Shown here piece by piece: positions 56,151 to 63,897 of a DNA stretch of 64,000 nt. The position numbers were made by a program, and so were the translations under genes. This DNA is from an uncultured Kiritimatiellota bacterium (GTDB lineage Bacteria > Verrucomicrobiota > Kiritimatiellia > RFP12 > DVOR01), in the NCBI GenBank assembly GCA_944389545.1, contig CALXMT010000005.1, positions 42,191 through 106,190 of the forward strand. The letters run 5' to 3'. The first letter of the stretch is position 1. Each line of letters starts with the position of its first letter. The notes below the pieces were generated by a model, which saw only the letters and a program-made list of their open reading frames with translations, did not search any database and was not told the DNA's origin.

Positions 56151-57716
56151 ATGTCGCAGACGAAACAACCCGGACAGCGCAAACCCAGAATCTTGATCGT
56201 GACGCCTGAGATCACCTACTTGCCCGCGGGCATGGGGAACATGGCGGACAAACTCAGCGCAAAGGCCGGCGGCCTGGCGGACGTCTCCGCAAGCTTGGTG
56301 GCGAGCCTCTTCAAGCTGGGCGCGGATGTCCATGTGGCATTGCCGCACTACCGCCGCATGTTCCATGTGGATGTGGGCCGCCTCATCAGCGACGAACTGC
56401 GCAAGTATCAGGCGCACCTGCCCGATTCGCGCATCCACCTGGCGGAAGACCGCTGCTTCTACTATCGCGACACGGTCTATTCCCAGGGCGATGAGAACCC
56501 GCACCTGGCCCTGGCCTTCCAGCGCGAAGTCATCAACAACATCATCCCCACCGTGCAGCCGGACCTCATCCACTGCAACGACTGGATGACGGGGCTCATC
56601 CCGGCGGCGGCGCGCCGCTTGGGCATCCCCTGCCTCTTCACCATCCACAACATCCACACGGTGCACCGTTGCCTGGGCGAAATCGAGTACGCCGGCATCG
56701 ACGCGGCGGAGTTCTGGAAGAACCTCTTCTACTCGCGCCCGCCCTATGACTACTTCGAGAGCCGCGACACCAACCCGGTGGACTTCTTGACCTCCGGCGT
56801 CTTCGCCTCGCACTACATCAACTCCGTCTCGCCCACCTTCCTGGAAGAGATTGTGCGCGGCTGGTTCGACTTCATCCCCGGCCAGTTCCGCAACGAGGTC
56901 ATCGCGAAGTACAACGCCGGTTGCGCCTGCGGCATCCTCAACGCCCCGGACGACAGCTACAACCCGGAGACCGACCCGAACCTCAAGGTGAACTACGACG
57001 CGCGCACCCACCATGCCGCGAAAATCTCCAACAAGATGCAGTTCCAGGAGAAGGTCGGCCTCTTCAAGAACCCGGACGCCCCGCTCTTCTTCTGGCCCAG
57101 CCGTCTGGACCCCGTGCAGAAGGGCCCACAACTGCTCACGGACATCCTCTACAAGACGCTCGAGAAGTACCGCGACGACAACATCCAGTTCGCCATCGTG
57201 GCCAACGGCCCCTATCAGCAGGCCTTCCGCGACATCCTGGGCTTCCACAACCTCTACGGCCGCCTGGCGGTGTGCGACTTCGATGAGCACATCTCGCGCC
57301 TGGGTTACGCCTCCAGCGACTTCACGTTGATGCCCTCGCTCTTCGAGCCCTGCGGTCTGCCCCAGATGGTGGCGCCCATCTACGGCTCGCTCACCATCGC
57401 CCACGACACCGGCGGCCTGCACGACACCGTCGAGCTCCTGGACGTGGAGAAGGGCACCGGCAACGGCTTCCCCTTCAAGTACTACGACAGCCAGGGCCTC
57501 GCGTGGGCCATCGATCAGGCCATGGCCTTCTACCGTCAGCCCACGGACGTGCGCGAGGCGCAGGTCGCCCGCATCATGAACGAAAGCAAGCAGCGCTTCA
57601 ACCACGAGCGTTGCGCCGCCGAGTACATCAAGATCTACGAGGAAATGCTCCAGCGCCCCCTCACCGAGCTCTTCGACGGTGAGACCGAGCAGAACCCCTA
57701 TCACCAGGAGAAGTGA
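56151..57716 (+). CDS. glgA: Glycogen synthase, GT5-like
   Basis: A 521-residue GT5-type synthase extending alpha-1,4-glucan chains from a nucleotide-glucose. The donor-binding motif is SAKAGGLADVSASL (Lys-x-Gly-Gly-Leu, about 37-42), followed by DLIHCNDWMTGLIPAAARR, FTIHNIHTVHR and, in the C-terminal Rossmann half, FTLMPSLFEPCGLPQMVAPI and GSLTIAHDTGGLHDTV. GGAGG lies five bases upstream. The last 20 residues are an acidic extension. glgB follows one base after the stop, so chain extension and branching are co-ordinated. No glgC is in the window. Confidence 0.92.
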   Translation: MSQTKQPGQRKPRILIVTPEITYLPAGMGNMADKLSAKAGGLADVSASLVASLFKLGADVHVALPHYRRMFHVDVGRLISDELRKYQAHLPDSRIHLAEDRCFYYRDTVYSQGDENPHLALAFQREVINNIIPTVQPDLIHCNDWMTGLIPAAARRLGIPCLFTIHNIHTVHRCLGEIEYAGIDAAEFWKNLFYSRPPYDYFESRDTNPVDFLTSGVFASHYINSVSPTFLEEIVRGWFDFIPGQFRNEVIAKYNAGCACGILNAPDDSYNPETDPNLKVNYDARTHHAAKISNKMQFQEKVGLFKNPDAPLFFWPSRLDPVQKGPQLLTDILYKTLEKYRDDNIQFAIVANGPYQQAFRDILGFHNLYGRLAVCDFDEHISRLGYASSDFTLMPSLFEPCGLPQMVAPIYGSLTIAHDTGGLHDTVELLDVEKGTGNGFPFKYYDSQGLAWAIDQAMAFYRQPTDVREAQVARIMNESKQRFNHERCAAEYIKIYEEMLQRPLTELFDGETEQNPYHQEK

Positions 57717-57717
57717 C

Positions 57718-59820
57718 ATGGCCGCCCCCCGAACCCGCCTGTTGGACGATCCTTGGCTCGCGCCCTACGCGGACGTGATTGAACACCGCGCCGAACGGGC
57801 GCGGGCCCTCGCGGCCCGTCTCACCGGCGGGACCTCGGGATGGCAACCGTTGGCAGACTTCGCCAGCGCCCATGAGTATTACGGTCTCCACCGCACCAAA
57901 GATGGCTGGGTCTTCCGTGAATGGGCCCCCCACGCCACCGAAATCTGGTTGGTCGGCGACTTCAACAACTGGGAACGCGAGCTGGCTTACCGTGCCGAGC
58001 GCATCCCGGGGCGCGACGTCTTCGAGTGGCGCGGCCCCGCCGATGCAATGAAGCATGGGCAGTTCTACCACCTGGAAGTCTGCTGGGAGGGCGGTCGCGG
58101 GGAGCGTATCCCCGCCTACGTCCGCCGCGCCGTGCAGGACCCCAAGAGCGGTCTCTTCGCCGCGCAGGTCTGGGACCCCAAGCCCTACGTCTGGCAGAAT
58201 GACTTCCGCCGTGACCCCGAGCAGGCGCCCCTGATTTACGAGGCGCACGTGGGCATGGCGCAGGAGACCGAAGGCGTCGGCACCTACGCCGAGTTCGCGG
58301 AAAAGATTCTCCCCCGCATCAAGCAGGCCGGCTACAACACGCTCCAGTTGATGGGCATCATGGAGCACCCGTACTACGGCAGCTTCGGTTACCACGTCTC
58401 CAACTTCTTCGCCGCCAGCTCCCGCTTCGGCACGCCGGAGGAACTGAAGGCGTTGGTGGACAAGGCGCACGGCATGGGCCTGGCCGTCATCATGGACATC
58501 GTCCATTCCCACGCCGTCAAGAACGAGCGCGATGGCCTCTCCCTTTTCGACGGCACGCCGTATCAATACTTCCACGACGGCTCCCGCGGTTGGCACGATG
58601 CCTGGGACTCCCGTTGCTTCGACTACGGCAAGACGGACGTCCTCCACTTCCTCCTCTCCAACTGCCGCTTCTGGCTTGATGAGTACCACTTCGACGGCTT
58701 CCGCTTCGACGGTGTCACCTCCATGCTCTACCTCCACCATGGCCTGGGCGTGGACTTCTCCAACTATGGGATGTACTTCGACAGCACCGTGGATGAGGAT
58801 GCCTACACCTACCTCACCCTCGCCAACGCCGTCATCCACACCGTCCGCCCGGATGCCTTGACCGTCGCCGAGGATGTCAGCGGTATGCCCGGCATCGGCG
58901 CCCCCATCGCAGAATGTGGCGTCGGCTTCGATTACCGCATGGCCATGGGCGTGCCGGAGTGTTGGTTCAAGCTCGTCCGCGACATCCGCGACGAGGATTG
59001 GTCCGTCGGCTTCCTCTGGCACGAACTCACCAACCGCCGCGCAGACGAACGCACCGTCAGCTACGTGGAATCCCACGACCAAGCGCTCGTCGGCGGCAAG
59101 TCCTTCATCTTCCAGATGATTGACAAGGAGATGTACTTCTCCATGCACGTGGGGTCGGACAACCTCTACGTGAACCGCGGCATTGCCCTGCACAAGATGG
59201 CCCGTCTCGCCACCCTGGGCTGCTGCTGCGCCTACCTCAACTTCATGGGCAACGAGTTCGGCCACCCCGAGTGGATCGACTTCCCCCGCGAAGGCAACAA
59301 CAACAGCTACCACTACGCCCGCCGCCAGTGGTCTCTCCGCGACGACCCCAAGCTCTACTTCAAGGCCTTGGGCGACTTCGATGAGGCCATGATTCACCTC
59401 ATCGCCGGCGAGGGCGTCCTCGACGAAGCCACCTACCCCAAGCGTATCTTCGCCAACGATGACGACAAGATCCTCGCCTTCATGCGCGGCGACCTCCTCT
59501 TCGTCTTCAACTTCCATGGCGACCACTCCTTCGCGGACTACCCCATCATCGTCCCGCCGGGTGAATACAACCTCGTCCTCGACACTGACGCCAAGGCCTT
59601 CGGTGGCTTTGGCCGCATCGCCGAGGATCAGGCCTATCCCCTCTCCACGATTGAGCGGGCCAACGAAGTCTGCTTCGCCATCAACGTCTACATCCCCGCC
59701 CGCACCGCGCTGGTCATCCGCCGCACGCCCCCCGCGCCCGGCGCTTCCCTCCCGCCCGAGACCCTCCACCGCCTCGCCACTCACAAACCCGATGCCCCCG
59801 AGAAAGGCACCGAACAGTGA
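57718..59820 (+). CDS. glgB: 1,4-alpha-glucan branching enzyme, eukaryote-like GH13_8 type
   Basis: A 700-residue branching enzyme that cuts alpha-1,4 chains and rejoins them as alpha-1,6 branches. A CBM48 domain (WVFREWAPHATEIWLVGDFN, near 60-85) precedes the GH13 barrel. The blocks FGYHVSNFFAASSRFGTPEE, DIVHSHAVKNERDG, FDGFRFDGVTSMLYLHHG (nucleophile Asp), TVAEDVSGMPG (acid Glu) and YVESHDQALVGGK (third Asp) match the eukaryotic/GH13_8 group more than the ordinary bacterial GH13_9 GlgB. AGGAG precedes the ATG at 57718. It is coupled to glgA upstream and a YbjQ-like gene downstream. Confidence 0.94.
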   Translation: MAAPRTRLLDDPWLAPYADVIEHRAERARALAARLTGGTSGWQPLADFASAHEYYGLHRTKDGWVFREWAPHATEIWLVGDFNNWERELAYRAERIPGRDVFEWRGPADAMKHGQFYHLEVCWEGGRGERIPAYVRRAVQDPKSGLFAAQVWDPKPYVWQNDFRRDPEQAPLIYEAHVGMAQETEGVGTYAEFAEKILPRIKQAGYNTLQLMGIMEHPYYGSFGYHVSNFFAASSRFGTPEELKALVDKAHGMGLAVIMDIVHSHAVKNERDGLSLFDGTPYQYFHDGSRGWHDAWDSRCFDYGKTDVLHFLLSNCRFWLDEYHFDGFRFDGVTSMLYLHHGLGVDFSNYGMYFDSTVDEDAYTYLTLANAVIHTVRPDALTVAEDVSGMPGIGAPIAECGVGFDYRMAMGVPECWFKLVRDIRDEDWSVGFLWHELTNRRADERTVSYVESHDQALVGGKSFIFQMIDKEMYFSMHVGSDNLYVNRGIALHKMARLATLGCCCAYLNFMGNEFGHPEWIDFPREGNNNSYHYARRQWSLRDDPKLYFKALGDFDEAMIHLIAGEGVLDEATYPKRIFANDDDKILAFMRGDLLFVFNFHGDHSFADYPIIVPPGEYNLVLDTDAKAFGGFGRIAEDQAYPLSTIERANEVCFAINVYIPARTALVIRRTPPAPGASLPPETLHRLATHKPDAPEKGTEQ

Positions 59821-60197
59821 GCCGTCCCCTCCTTGTCTCGACGCCAACGGTTGAGGGCCATCCCCCGGCGCGCATTTTCGGATACCTTTCCGCAAACGCC
59901 GTCTGGGAAGCCGCCCATCTCGCCGACCGCCGATTCAAGGAAGCCTGGAACAACGGACGCTACGGCGTTTACAAGGCCATCATGGATCAACTGGAGAAGG
60001 ATGTCCTCCGAGACCTCTCGGAACAAGCCCGTGCGCTCGGCGCCAACGCCATCGTCGGCCTCTCCATCCGCTACGGCACCGCCCCCCTCTTCCAGGGCGC
60101 CGGCGGAGTCTTTATGCAGTGCGATGGCGACCGCTGGTACGCCCACGCCGAAGGAACCGCCGTCCTTATCGACGGAATCCCCCCACCCCAACCTTAA
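59817..60197 (+). CDS. YbjQ/DUF74 family protein
   Basis: A 126-residue cytoplasmic protein of the YbjQ (DUF74) family, whose members form pentameric rings and are annotated as heavy-metal binding without firm evidence. The family block AIMDQLEKDVLRDLSEQARA followed by LGANAIVGLSIRY is clear. The start is a GTG overlapping the glgB stop (GTGA); no ATG is suitably placed. Next to glycogen genes its role is unclear. Confidence 0.85.
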   Translation: MSRPLLVSTPTVEGHPPARIFGYLSANAVWEAAHLADRRFKEAWNNGRYGVYKAIMDQLEKDVLRDLSEQARALGANAIVGLSIRYGTAPLFQGAGGVFMQCDGDRWYAHAEGTAVLIDGIPPPQP

Positions 60198-60208
60198 GGA
60201 GCCCCCTC

Positions 60209-60895
60209 ATGGTCACCGCCATCATCCTCGCCTCAGGCAAAGGCACCCGCATGGGCGCCGGTCTCGACAAATGCTTCCTTTCCCTCGGCCCCCGCCCTGT
60301 CGTTGCATGGTCGCTTCTCGCCTTCGAGAAATGCAAGGAGGTCGACCGCATCATCCTCACCGTGCGCAAAGATCAGCTTGCCGCCGCGCGTGGCCTCCAG
60401 ACCATGTTCGGCATCAGCAAGCTCACCCAGATTGTTGTCGGCGGCACGCGCCGCCAAGATTCCGTCGCTGCGGCCCTCAAGGAAATCGACCCCTGCGACG
60501 TCCGCTACATCGTCATCCACGATGCCGCCCGCCCCTGCATTACCCCCGAGCTCATCAGCGAGACGCTCAAATACGCCAAGCGCTTTGGCAGCGGTGTCGC
60601 CGCCCACCCCGTCACCGACACCATCAAGGTCGTCGGCAAGGGCATGACCGTCGATTCCACCCCGGACCGCTCCACCCTCTGGGCCGTCCAAACCCCGCAG
60701 GCCTTCGCCGCCGACAAGCTCATCCCCGCCTACCTCAAGCTTGCCGCCGACAAGAAGCACGACTATCCTGACGACGCAGCCCTCTTCGAGGCCGCCGGCG
60801 GCACCACACGCCTCGTCAAGTGGGAAGAGCCCAACCTCAAAATCACCACGCCCATCGACTTGACCATCGCCGCGGCCATTCTTCGTCTCAACTGA
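60209..60895 (+). CDS. ispD: 2-C-methyl-D-erythritol 4-phosphate cytidylyltransferase
   Basis: A 228-residue nucleotidyltransferase of the non-mevalonate isoprenoid pathway. The start MVTAIILASGKGTRMGAGLD with Lys in LDKCFLSLGPRPVVAWSL binds CTP; VGGTRRQDSVAAAL, YIVIHDAARPCITPELI and DTIKVV with TPQAFAADKL complete the active site. AAGGAG lies about seven bases upstream of the ATG at 60209. Its product line feeds UppS, encoded at 23103. ispF is not adjacent. Confidence 0.94.
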   Translation: MVTAIILASGKGTRMGAGLDKCFLSLGPRPVVAWSLLAFEKCKEVDRIILTVRKDQLAAARGLQTMFGISKLTQIVVGGTRRQDSVAAALKEIDPCDVRYIVIHDAARPCITPELISETLKYAKRFGSGVAAHPVTDTIKVVGKGMTVDSTPDRSTLWAVQTPQAFAADKLIPAYLKLAADKKHDYPDDAALFEAAGGTTRLVKWEEPNLKITTPIDLTIAAAILRLN

Positions 60896-60905
60896 ACCGT
60901 ACCTT

Positions 60906-61658
60906 ATGCCACGCCCCAAACGTTTCGCCATCATCAGTGACATCCACGCCAACATCGAGGCGTTGGATGCCGTCCTCGCCGACGCCAAAGCACAAAAGGT
61001 CGACGACTTCCTCTGTCTCGGCGATGTCGTCGGCTACAACGCCGCCCCCGCCGAATGCATCCAACGCATCCGAGAGCTTGGGTGCAAGGTCGTCATGGGC
61101 AACCACGACCACTACTGCTCCGACCCCTCCGTCAACCTCGACGACTTCCAGCCCAACGCCGCCAGCGTCATCGAGTGGACCCGTCGCAACCTCAGCGAAG
61201 ACGACATCCGTTGGCTCCAATCCCTCCCCTACACCGTCACCCTCTTCGGCTTCACCGCCGTCCACTCCACCCTCGACAGCCCCGAGCACTTCCGCTACGC
61301 CTTCGATGCCACGGATGCCGCCGATAGTTTCACCGCCCAGCGGTCTCACGTCTGCTTCCACGGCCACACCCACGTCCCTTGCATCTTCTTGCGCGACTCT
61401 GTCTCGCGCACCATCCAGAAGTGGGCCCCCGCCGATGGCCTCCTCGACAAGGGCACCTACTTCATCAACGTCGGCTCCGTTGGCCAACCTCGCGATGGCA
61501 TCCCCAAGGCCTGCTACGTCATCTACGACATCACCAAGCTCAACGCCCCCGCCATCCAATTCCGCCGCGTTGACTACGACATCGAGGCCGCCGTCCGCCG
61601 CATTGAGCTCGCCGGCCTCCCGGATCGCCTCATCACTCGCCTCTACACCGGCCAATGA
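60906..61658 (+). CDS. YfcE/MJ0936-type metallophosphoesterase
   Basis: A 250-residue calcineurin-like phosphoesterase. The metal ligands are visible in order: IISDIHANIEAL (Asp, His), LGDVVGYNAAPAE (Asp), MGNHDHY (Asn, His), and FHGHTHVP near residue 155. NVGSVGQPRD follows, as in this subfamily. The substrate is unknown; relatives hydrolyse phosphodiesters or dinucleoside polyphosphates. The stop overlaps the start of the TadE-like gene by four bases. Confidence 0.9.
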   Translation: MPRPKRFAIISDIHANIEALDAVLADAKAQKVDDFLCLGDVVGYNAAPAECIQRIRELGCKVVMGNHDHYCSDPSVNLDDFQPNAASVIEWTRRNLSEDDIRWLQSLPYTVTLFGFTAVHSTLDSPEHFRYAFDATDAADSFTAQRSHVCFHGHTHVPCIFLRDSVSRTIQKWAPADGLLDKGTYFINVGSVGQPRDGIPKACYVIYDITKLNAPAIQFRRVDYDIEAAVRRIELAGLPDRLITRLYTGQ

Positions 61659-62482
61659 CCGCCCCCTCCCCATTCCCCTCTCCAACTCCCACGCACGCCG
61701 GCGCGTTCCGTTTTCCTTCCATTCTGACATTCCTGCGCCGCCAGGCGTCCCTTGTGTCCTTTGCAATTTCTAAAAATCCTGGCAGTCCAGCCGGCGACAG
61801 CCGGCCACAAATCGGCTCCAATCCGCGAAATCGGCGGTTTCCCATGCTGGCAGTCCAGCGCCGCCAGGCGTCTCTTGTCTCCTTTGCAATTCCTAAAGAT
61901 CCTGGCAGTCCAGCCGGCGGCAACCGGCCCCTAATCGGCTCCAATCCGCGAAATCGGCGGTTTCCCATTCCGGCAGTCCTGCCGGAGACAGCCGGCCTCC
62001 AAACCTCCGTGGGCGCAACGCGTTGCACTCGCCGCGGACAAGCGATGGTCGAGCTTGTCGTCGGCATCATCTGCCTCCTCATCCTCGTTCTCGGCGCCAC
62101 CACCCTCGCCCAACTTGCCCACCGCCAAATCCGCCTCCGCCACGATGTTCGCGCCGAGGCCGGCCGCGATGCCCTCACCCGTTCCACCGAAGGCTGGGTC
62201 AACGATGTCCAAGCCCCCGAGACTCGCTCCCACCCCCTCCACCGCGTCAACGCCCACACCCGCCTCGAGACCTTCTCCCCCGCCCTCCAAAGCCGCCTCC
62301 CCTCCAGCAACTACACCCTCGCCGCCCGCGACCTCCCCGATGCCGAGCTCGGCCTCGACACCGTCACCCGCGAAGAACGCGTTCCCCTCGACCAAGGTTT
62401 CGTCGACCTCATCTACGACAAAGACTCCGCCCTCCTCCGCGAATCCGTCACCTTCCCCGCCGCCACCGGCCTCTGGGAGTAA
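61655..62482 (+). CDS. TadE-like pilus-assembly protein with in-frame repeat near the N-terminus
   Basis: The 275-residue frame has two parts. From about residue 127 (RRGQAMVELVVGIICLLILV) it is a TadE/TadG-like protein: a class III signal-type start with a single membrane helix and a soluble C-terminal half. Before this, residues 28-109 consist of two nearly identical 41-residue repeats (RRQASLVSFAISKNPGSPAG and so on) encoded by family C repeat DNA. The ATG at 61655 overlaps the upstream stop by four bases (ATGA), supporting this long form; an alternative ATG at 62045 would omit the repeat but truncate the signal. Confidence 0.65.
   Translation: MTAPSPFPSPTPTHAGAFRFPSILTFLRRQASLVSFAISKNPGSPAGDSRPQIGSNPRNRRFPMLAVQRRQASLVSFAIPKDPGSPAGGNRPLIGSNPRNRRFPIPAVLPETAGLQTSVGATRCTRRGQAMVELVVGIICLLILVLGATTLAQLAHRQIRLRHDVRAEAGRDALTRSTEGWVNDVQAPETRSHPLHRVNAHTRLETFSPALQSRLPSSNYTLAARDLPDAELGLDTVTREERVPLDQGFVDLIYDKDSALLRESVTFPAATGLWE
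61735..61998 (+). repeat. Family C repeat, two 123-bp units plus a third hairpin slot
   Basis: Units begin at 61735 and 61858 and are exactly 123 bases apart (41 codons). Each contains CTTTGCAATT, GGCAGTCC, a GC-rich hairpin and the CGCGAAATCGGCGGTTTCCC text. Hairpin slots at 61735, 61781, 61858, 61904 and 61981 carry different palindromes (GCGCCGCCAGGCG; GCCGGCGACAGCCGGC; GCCGGCGGCAACCGGC; GCCGGAGACAGCCGGC). Confidence 0.85.
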
Positions 62483-62488
62483 AGGGCC

Positions 62489-63007
62489 ATGCGTTTCGCC
62501 CCCCTTCGCCTCCTCACTTGGCCCTTTCGCGTGTGTTTCTCCGCGCGCTGGATTGCCTTTGTCCCCATCCTGGCTTTGACGGCGGGAGGGGTAATCAGCA
62601 TCCCCCTCGCTTGCGCGGCCACGCTGGCATGGGCCAATGGGCCTTTCCATTGGCTCGCCACAGTGGCCGACTGCCTTTGCGGCCTTGCGGTTTACGCCTT
62701 CGTGTTTGGCGTGCCATGTTTCGGAGCCTTGATGTTGATTGGGGGCTGTTGGTCTGCCACCGGCAAACGCAATAACCCAGGCGGGTGGAAGGTCGCCATC
62801 CTTGGGCCATTGGCCGCCGTCCTGCTCTGGTTCTACGGTCTCTGGCTAATTCTTCTTGCCGCAATCATCACCAATGGAATCATCGAAGAACGCCACCCCG
62901 CCTCTTTCACCGACCCAAAAGGAACCCCGACATGCCGCGTTTCGTCCACTTCAACTTCAACGTCCTCGACCTCGACCGTAGCCTTGCCTTCTATAAAGAG
63001 GCCCTAG
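62489..63007 (+). CDS. Small membrane protein, unknown
   Basis: A 172-residue frame with about three membrane segments (ARWIAFVPILALTAGGVISI, near 19-38; YAFVFGVPCFGALMLIGGCW, near 68-88; VAILGPLAAVLLWFYGLWLI, near 102-121) and no recognised domain. The last 25 residues are Ser/Thr-rich and are read out of frame through the start of the next gene (76-base overlap), which suggests that a frameshift or lost stop codon has extended this protein. It begins seven bases after the TadE-like stop. Confidence 0.6.
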   Translation: MRFAPLRLLTWPFRVCFSARWIAFVPILALTAGGVISIPLACAATLAWANGPFHWLATVADCLCGLAVYAFVFGVPCFGALMLIGGCWSATGKRNNPGGWKVAILGPLAAVLLWFYGLWLILLAAIITNGIIEERHPASFTDPKGTPTCRVSSTSTSTSSTSTVALPSIKRP

Positions 63008-63300
63008 GCCTCGAGCAATGCCGCCACATCGATGCCAAGGATGGCGCCTTCAAGATTGTCTACCTCACCGACCATCAGAGCGATTTCCAGCTCGAGCTCA
63101 CCTGGCTCCGCGACCGCACCGAACCCTACAACCTCGGCGATGAAGAGTTCCACCTCGCCCTCCGCGCCGAAAACTACGATGCCCTCCACGCCAAACACGC
63201 CGCCATGGGCTGCATCTGCTTCGAAAACCCCGACATGGGCATCTACTTCATCAAAGACCCCGACGGCTATTGGATCGAAATCCTCCCCACCCGACACTAA
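62932..63300 (+). CDS. VOC family protein, glyoxalase I-like
   Basis: A 122-residue vicinal-oxygen-chelate protein. The four metal ligands of glyoxalase I are in place: His6 (FVHFNFNVLDLDRSLAFYKE), Glu55 (FQLELTWLRD), His74 (EEFHLALRAEN) and Glu116 (GYWIEILPT). It would isomerise the hemithioacetal of methylglyoxal, if a suitable thiol is used in this organism. AAAGGA lies about ten bases upstream of the ATG at 62932. It overlaps the preceding frame by 76 bases. Confidence 0.9.
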   Translation: MPRFVHFNFNVLDLDRSLAFYKEALGLEQCRHIDAKDGAFKIVYLTDHQSDFQLELTWLRDRTEPYNLGDEEFHLALRAENYDALHAKHAAMGCICFENPDMGIYFIKDPDGYWIEILPTRH

Positions 63301-63393
63301 CTCACCCTTGGTGTAGGCCCATTACCCCCGCCCAAGCTTCTTGCCCCTGCGCTTGTGGGCCTCCGTCAGCTTTTACCTGCCGCCATCTATAAA

Positions 63394-63426
63394 GGGCGCT
63401 TCGCTACAACGAAGCGCCCATCTTGA
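63394..63426 (-). terminator. Terminator of the 63454-63897 gene
   Basis: A perfect ten-base stem, GGGCGCTTCG / CGAAGCGCCC with a six-base loop, is followed on the minus strand by TTTATAG. On the plus strand it follows the VOC gene and may act in both directions. Confidence 0.7.
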
Positions 63427-63453
63427 ACAAACAATTCCTGTTGCTCACCCTGC

Positions 63454-63897
63454 TTACACCTGCCCAGGAGCGTCTCCGTTCTCCGGTCTCTTTCTCAGTC
63501 CCCGAAGAATCTCCTCTGCCGTTGACCGCTTCAAGACCTCGACAAGCTCCTCCAGCTCATCATCCTGCCACTCTCGGCAGTCCTCATCAAATGGGGCCCA
63601 CCATTCTCTTTTCTCAAGGTCGTTTGTCATGAGCCCTTTATCAGAAAGCGCCTTCCTTACCTTCTCATCAATGCTGTCAACACCAACTTGAACTCGTCGA
63701 CTCGTTCCGCACAATCTAACAATGAGCCCTTCTGAACCGCAACCTGTGACATTGTCCAAGCGAAGCTCAAGCCACGGCTCACCATAGTAGTGCATCCATT
63801 TGTAGATTTTTGCTACATCTCTAAGCTTGTCATAGGTCTTGTACCACCACATGACGCGCTCATCGATACAAACAGCCGATCTAATATTTTCATTCAC
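63454..63897 (-). CDS. Hypothetical protein
   Basis: I do not recognise this 147-residue protein. It is soluble, rich in Trp and charged residues (RVMWWYKTYDKLRDV, YKWMHYYGEPWLELRLDN), with an acidic C-terminal helix (DDELEELVEVLKRSTAEEIL). There is no signal peptide. The base composition is lower in GC than the neighbouring genes, particularly towards its 5' end, and it runs opposite to the preceding unit. A convincing terminator follows it. Transfer from elsewhere is possible. Confidence 0.6.
   Translation of the reverse strand: MNENIRSAVCIDERVMWWYKTYDKLRDVAKIYKWMHYYGEPWLELRLDNVTGCGSEGLIVRLCGTSRRVQVGVDSIDEKVRKALSDKGLMTNDLEKREWWAPFDEDCREWQDDELEELVEVLKRSTAEEILRGLRKRPENGDAPGQV

Noticed and set aside
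55650..57719. 689-codon frame antisense to glgA
   Set aside because: The sense frame is a clear glycogen synthase; the antisense product is low-complexity Val/Asp/Glu/Gly text.
57661..59895. 744-codon open frame antisense to glgB
   Set aside because: Long antisense frames are common in GC-rich genes with biased third positions. This one is a Gly/Val/Glu-rich shadow with no motifs, while the sense frame is a clear branching enzyme.
1321..63420. tRNA or rRNA genes in the intergenic gaps
   Set aside because: I looked for the T-loop GGTTCGAATCC pattern and cloverleaf-sized hairpins in the larger gaps and saw only the repeat families; no convincing RNA gene of these classes.
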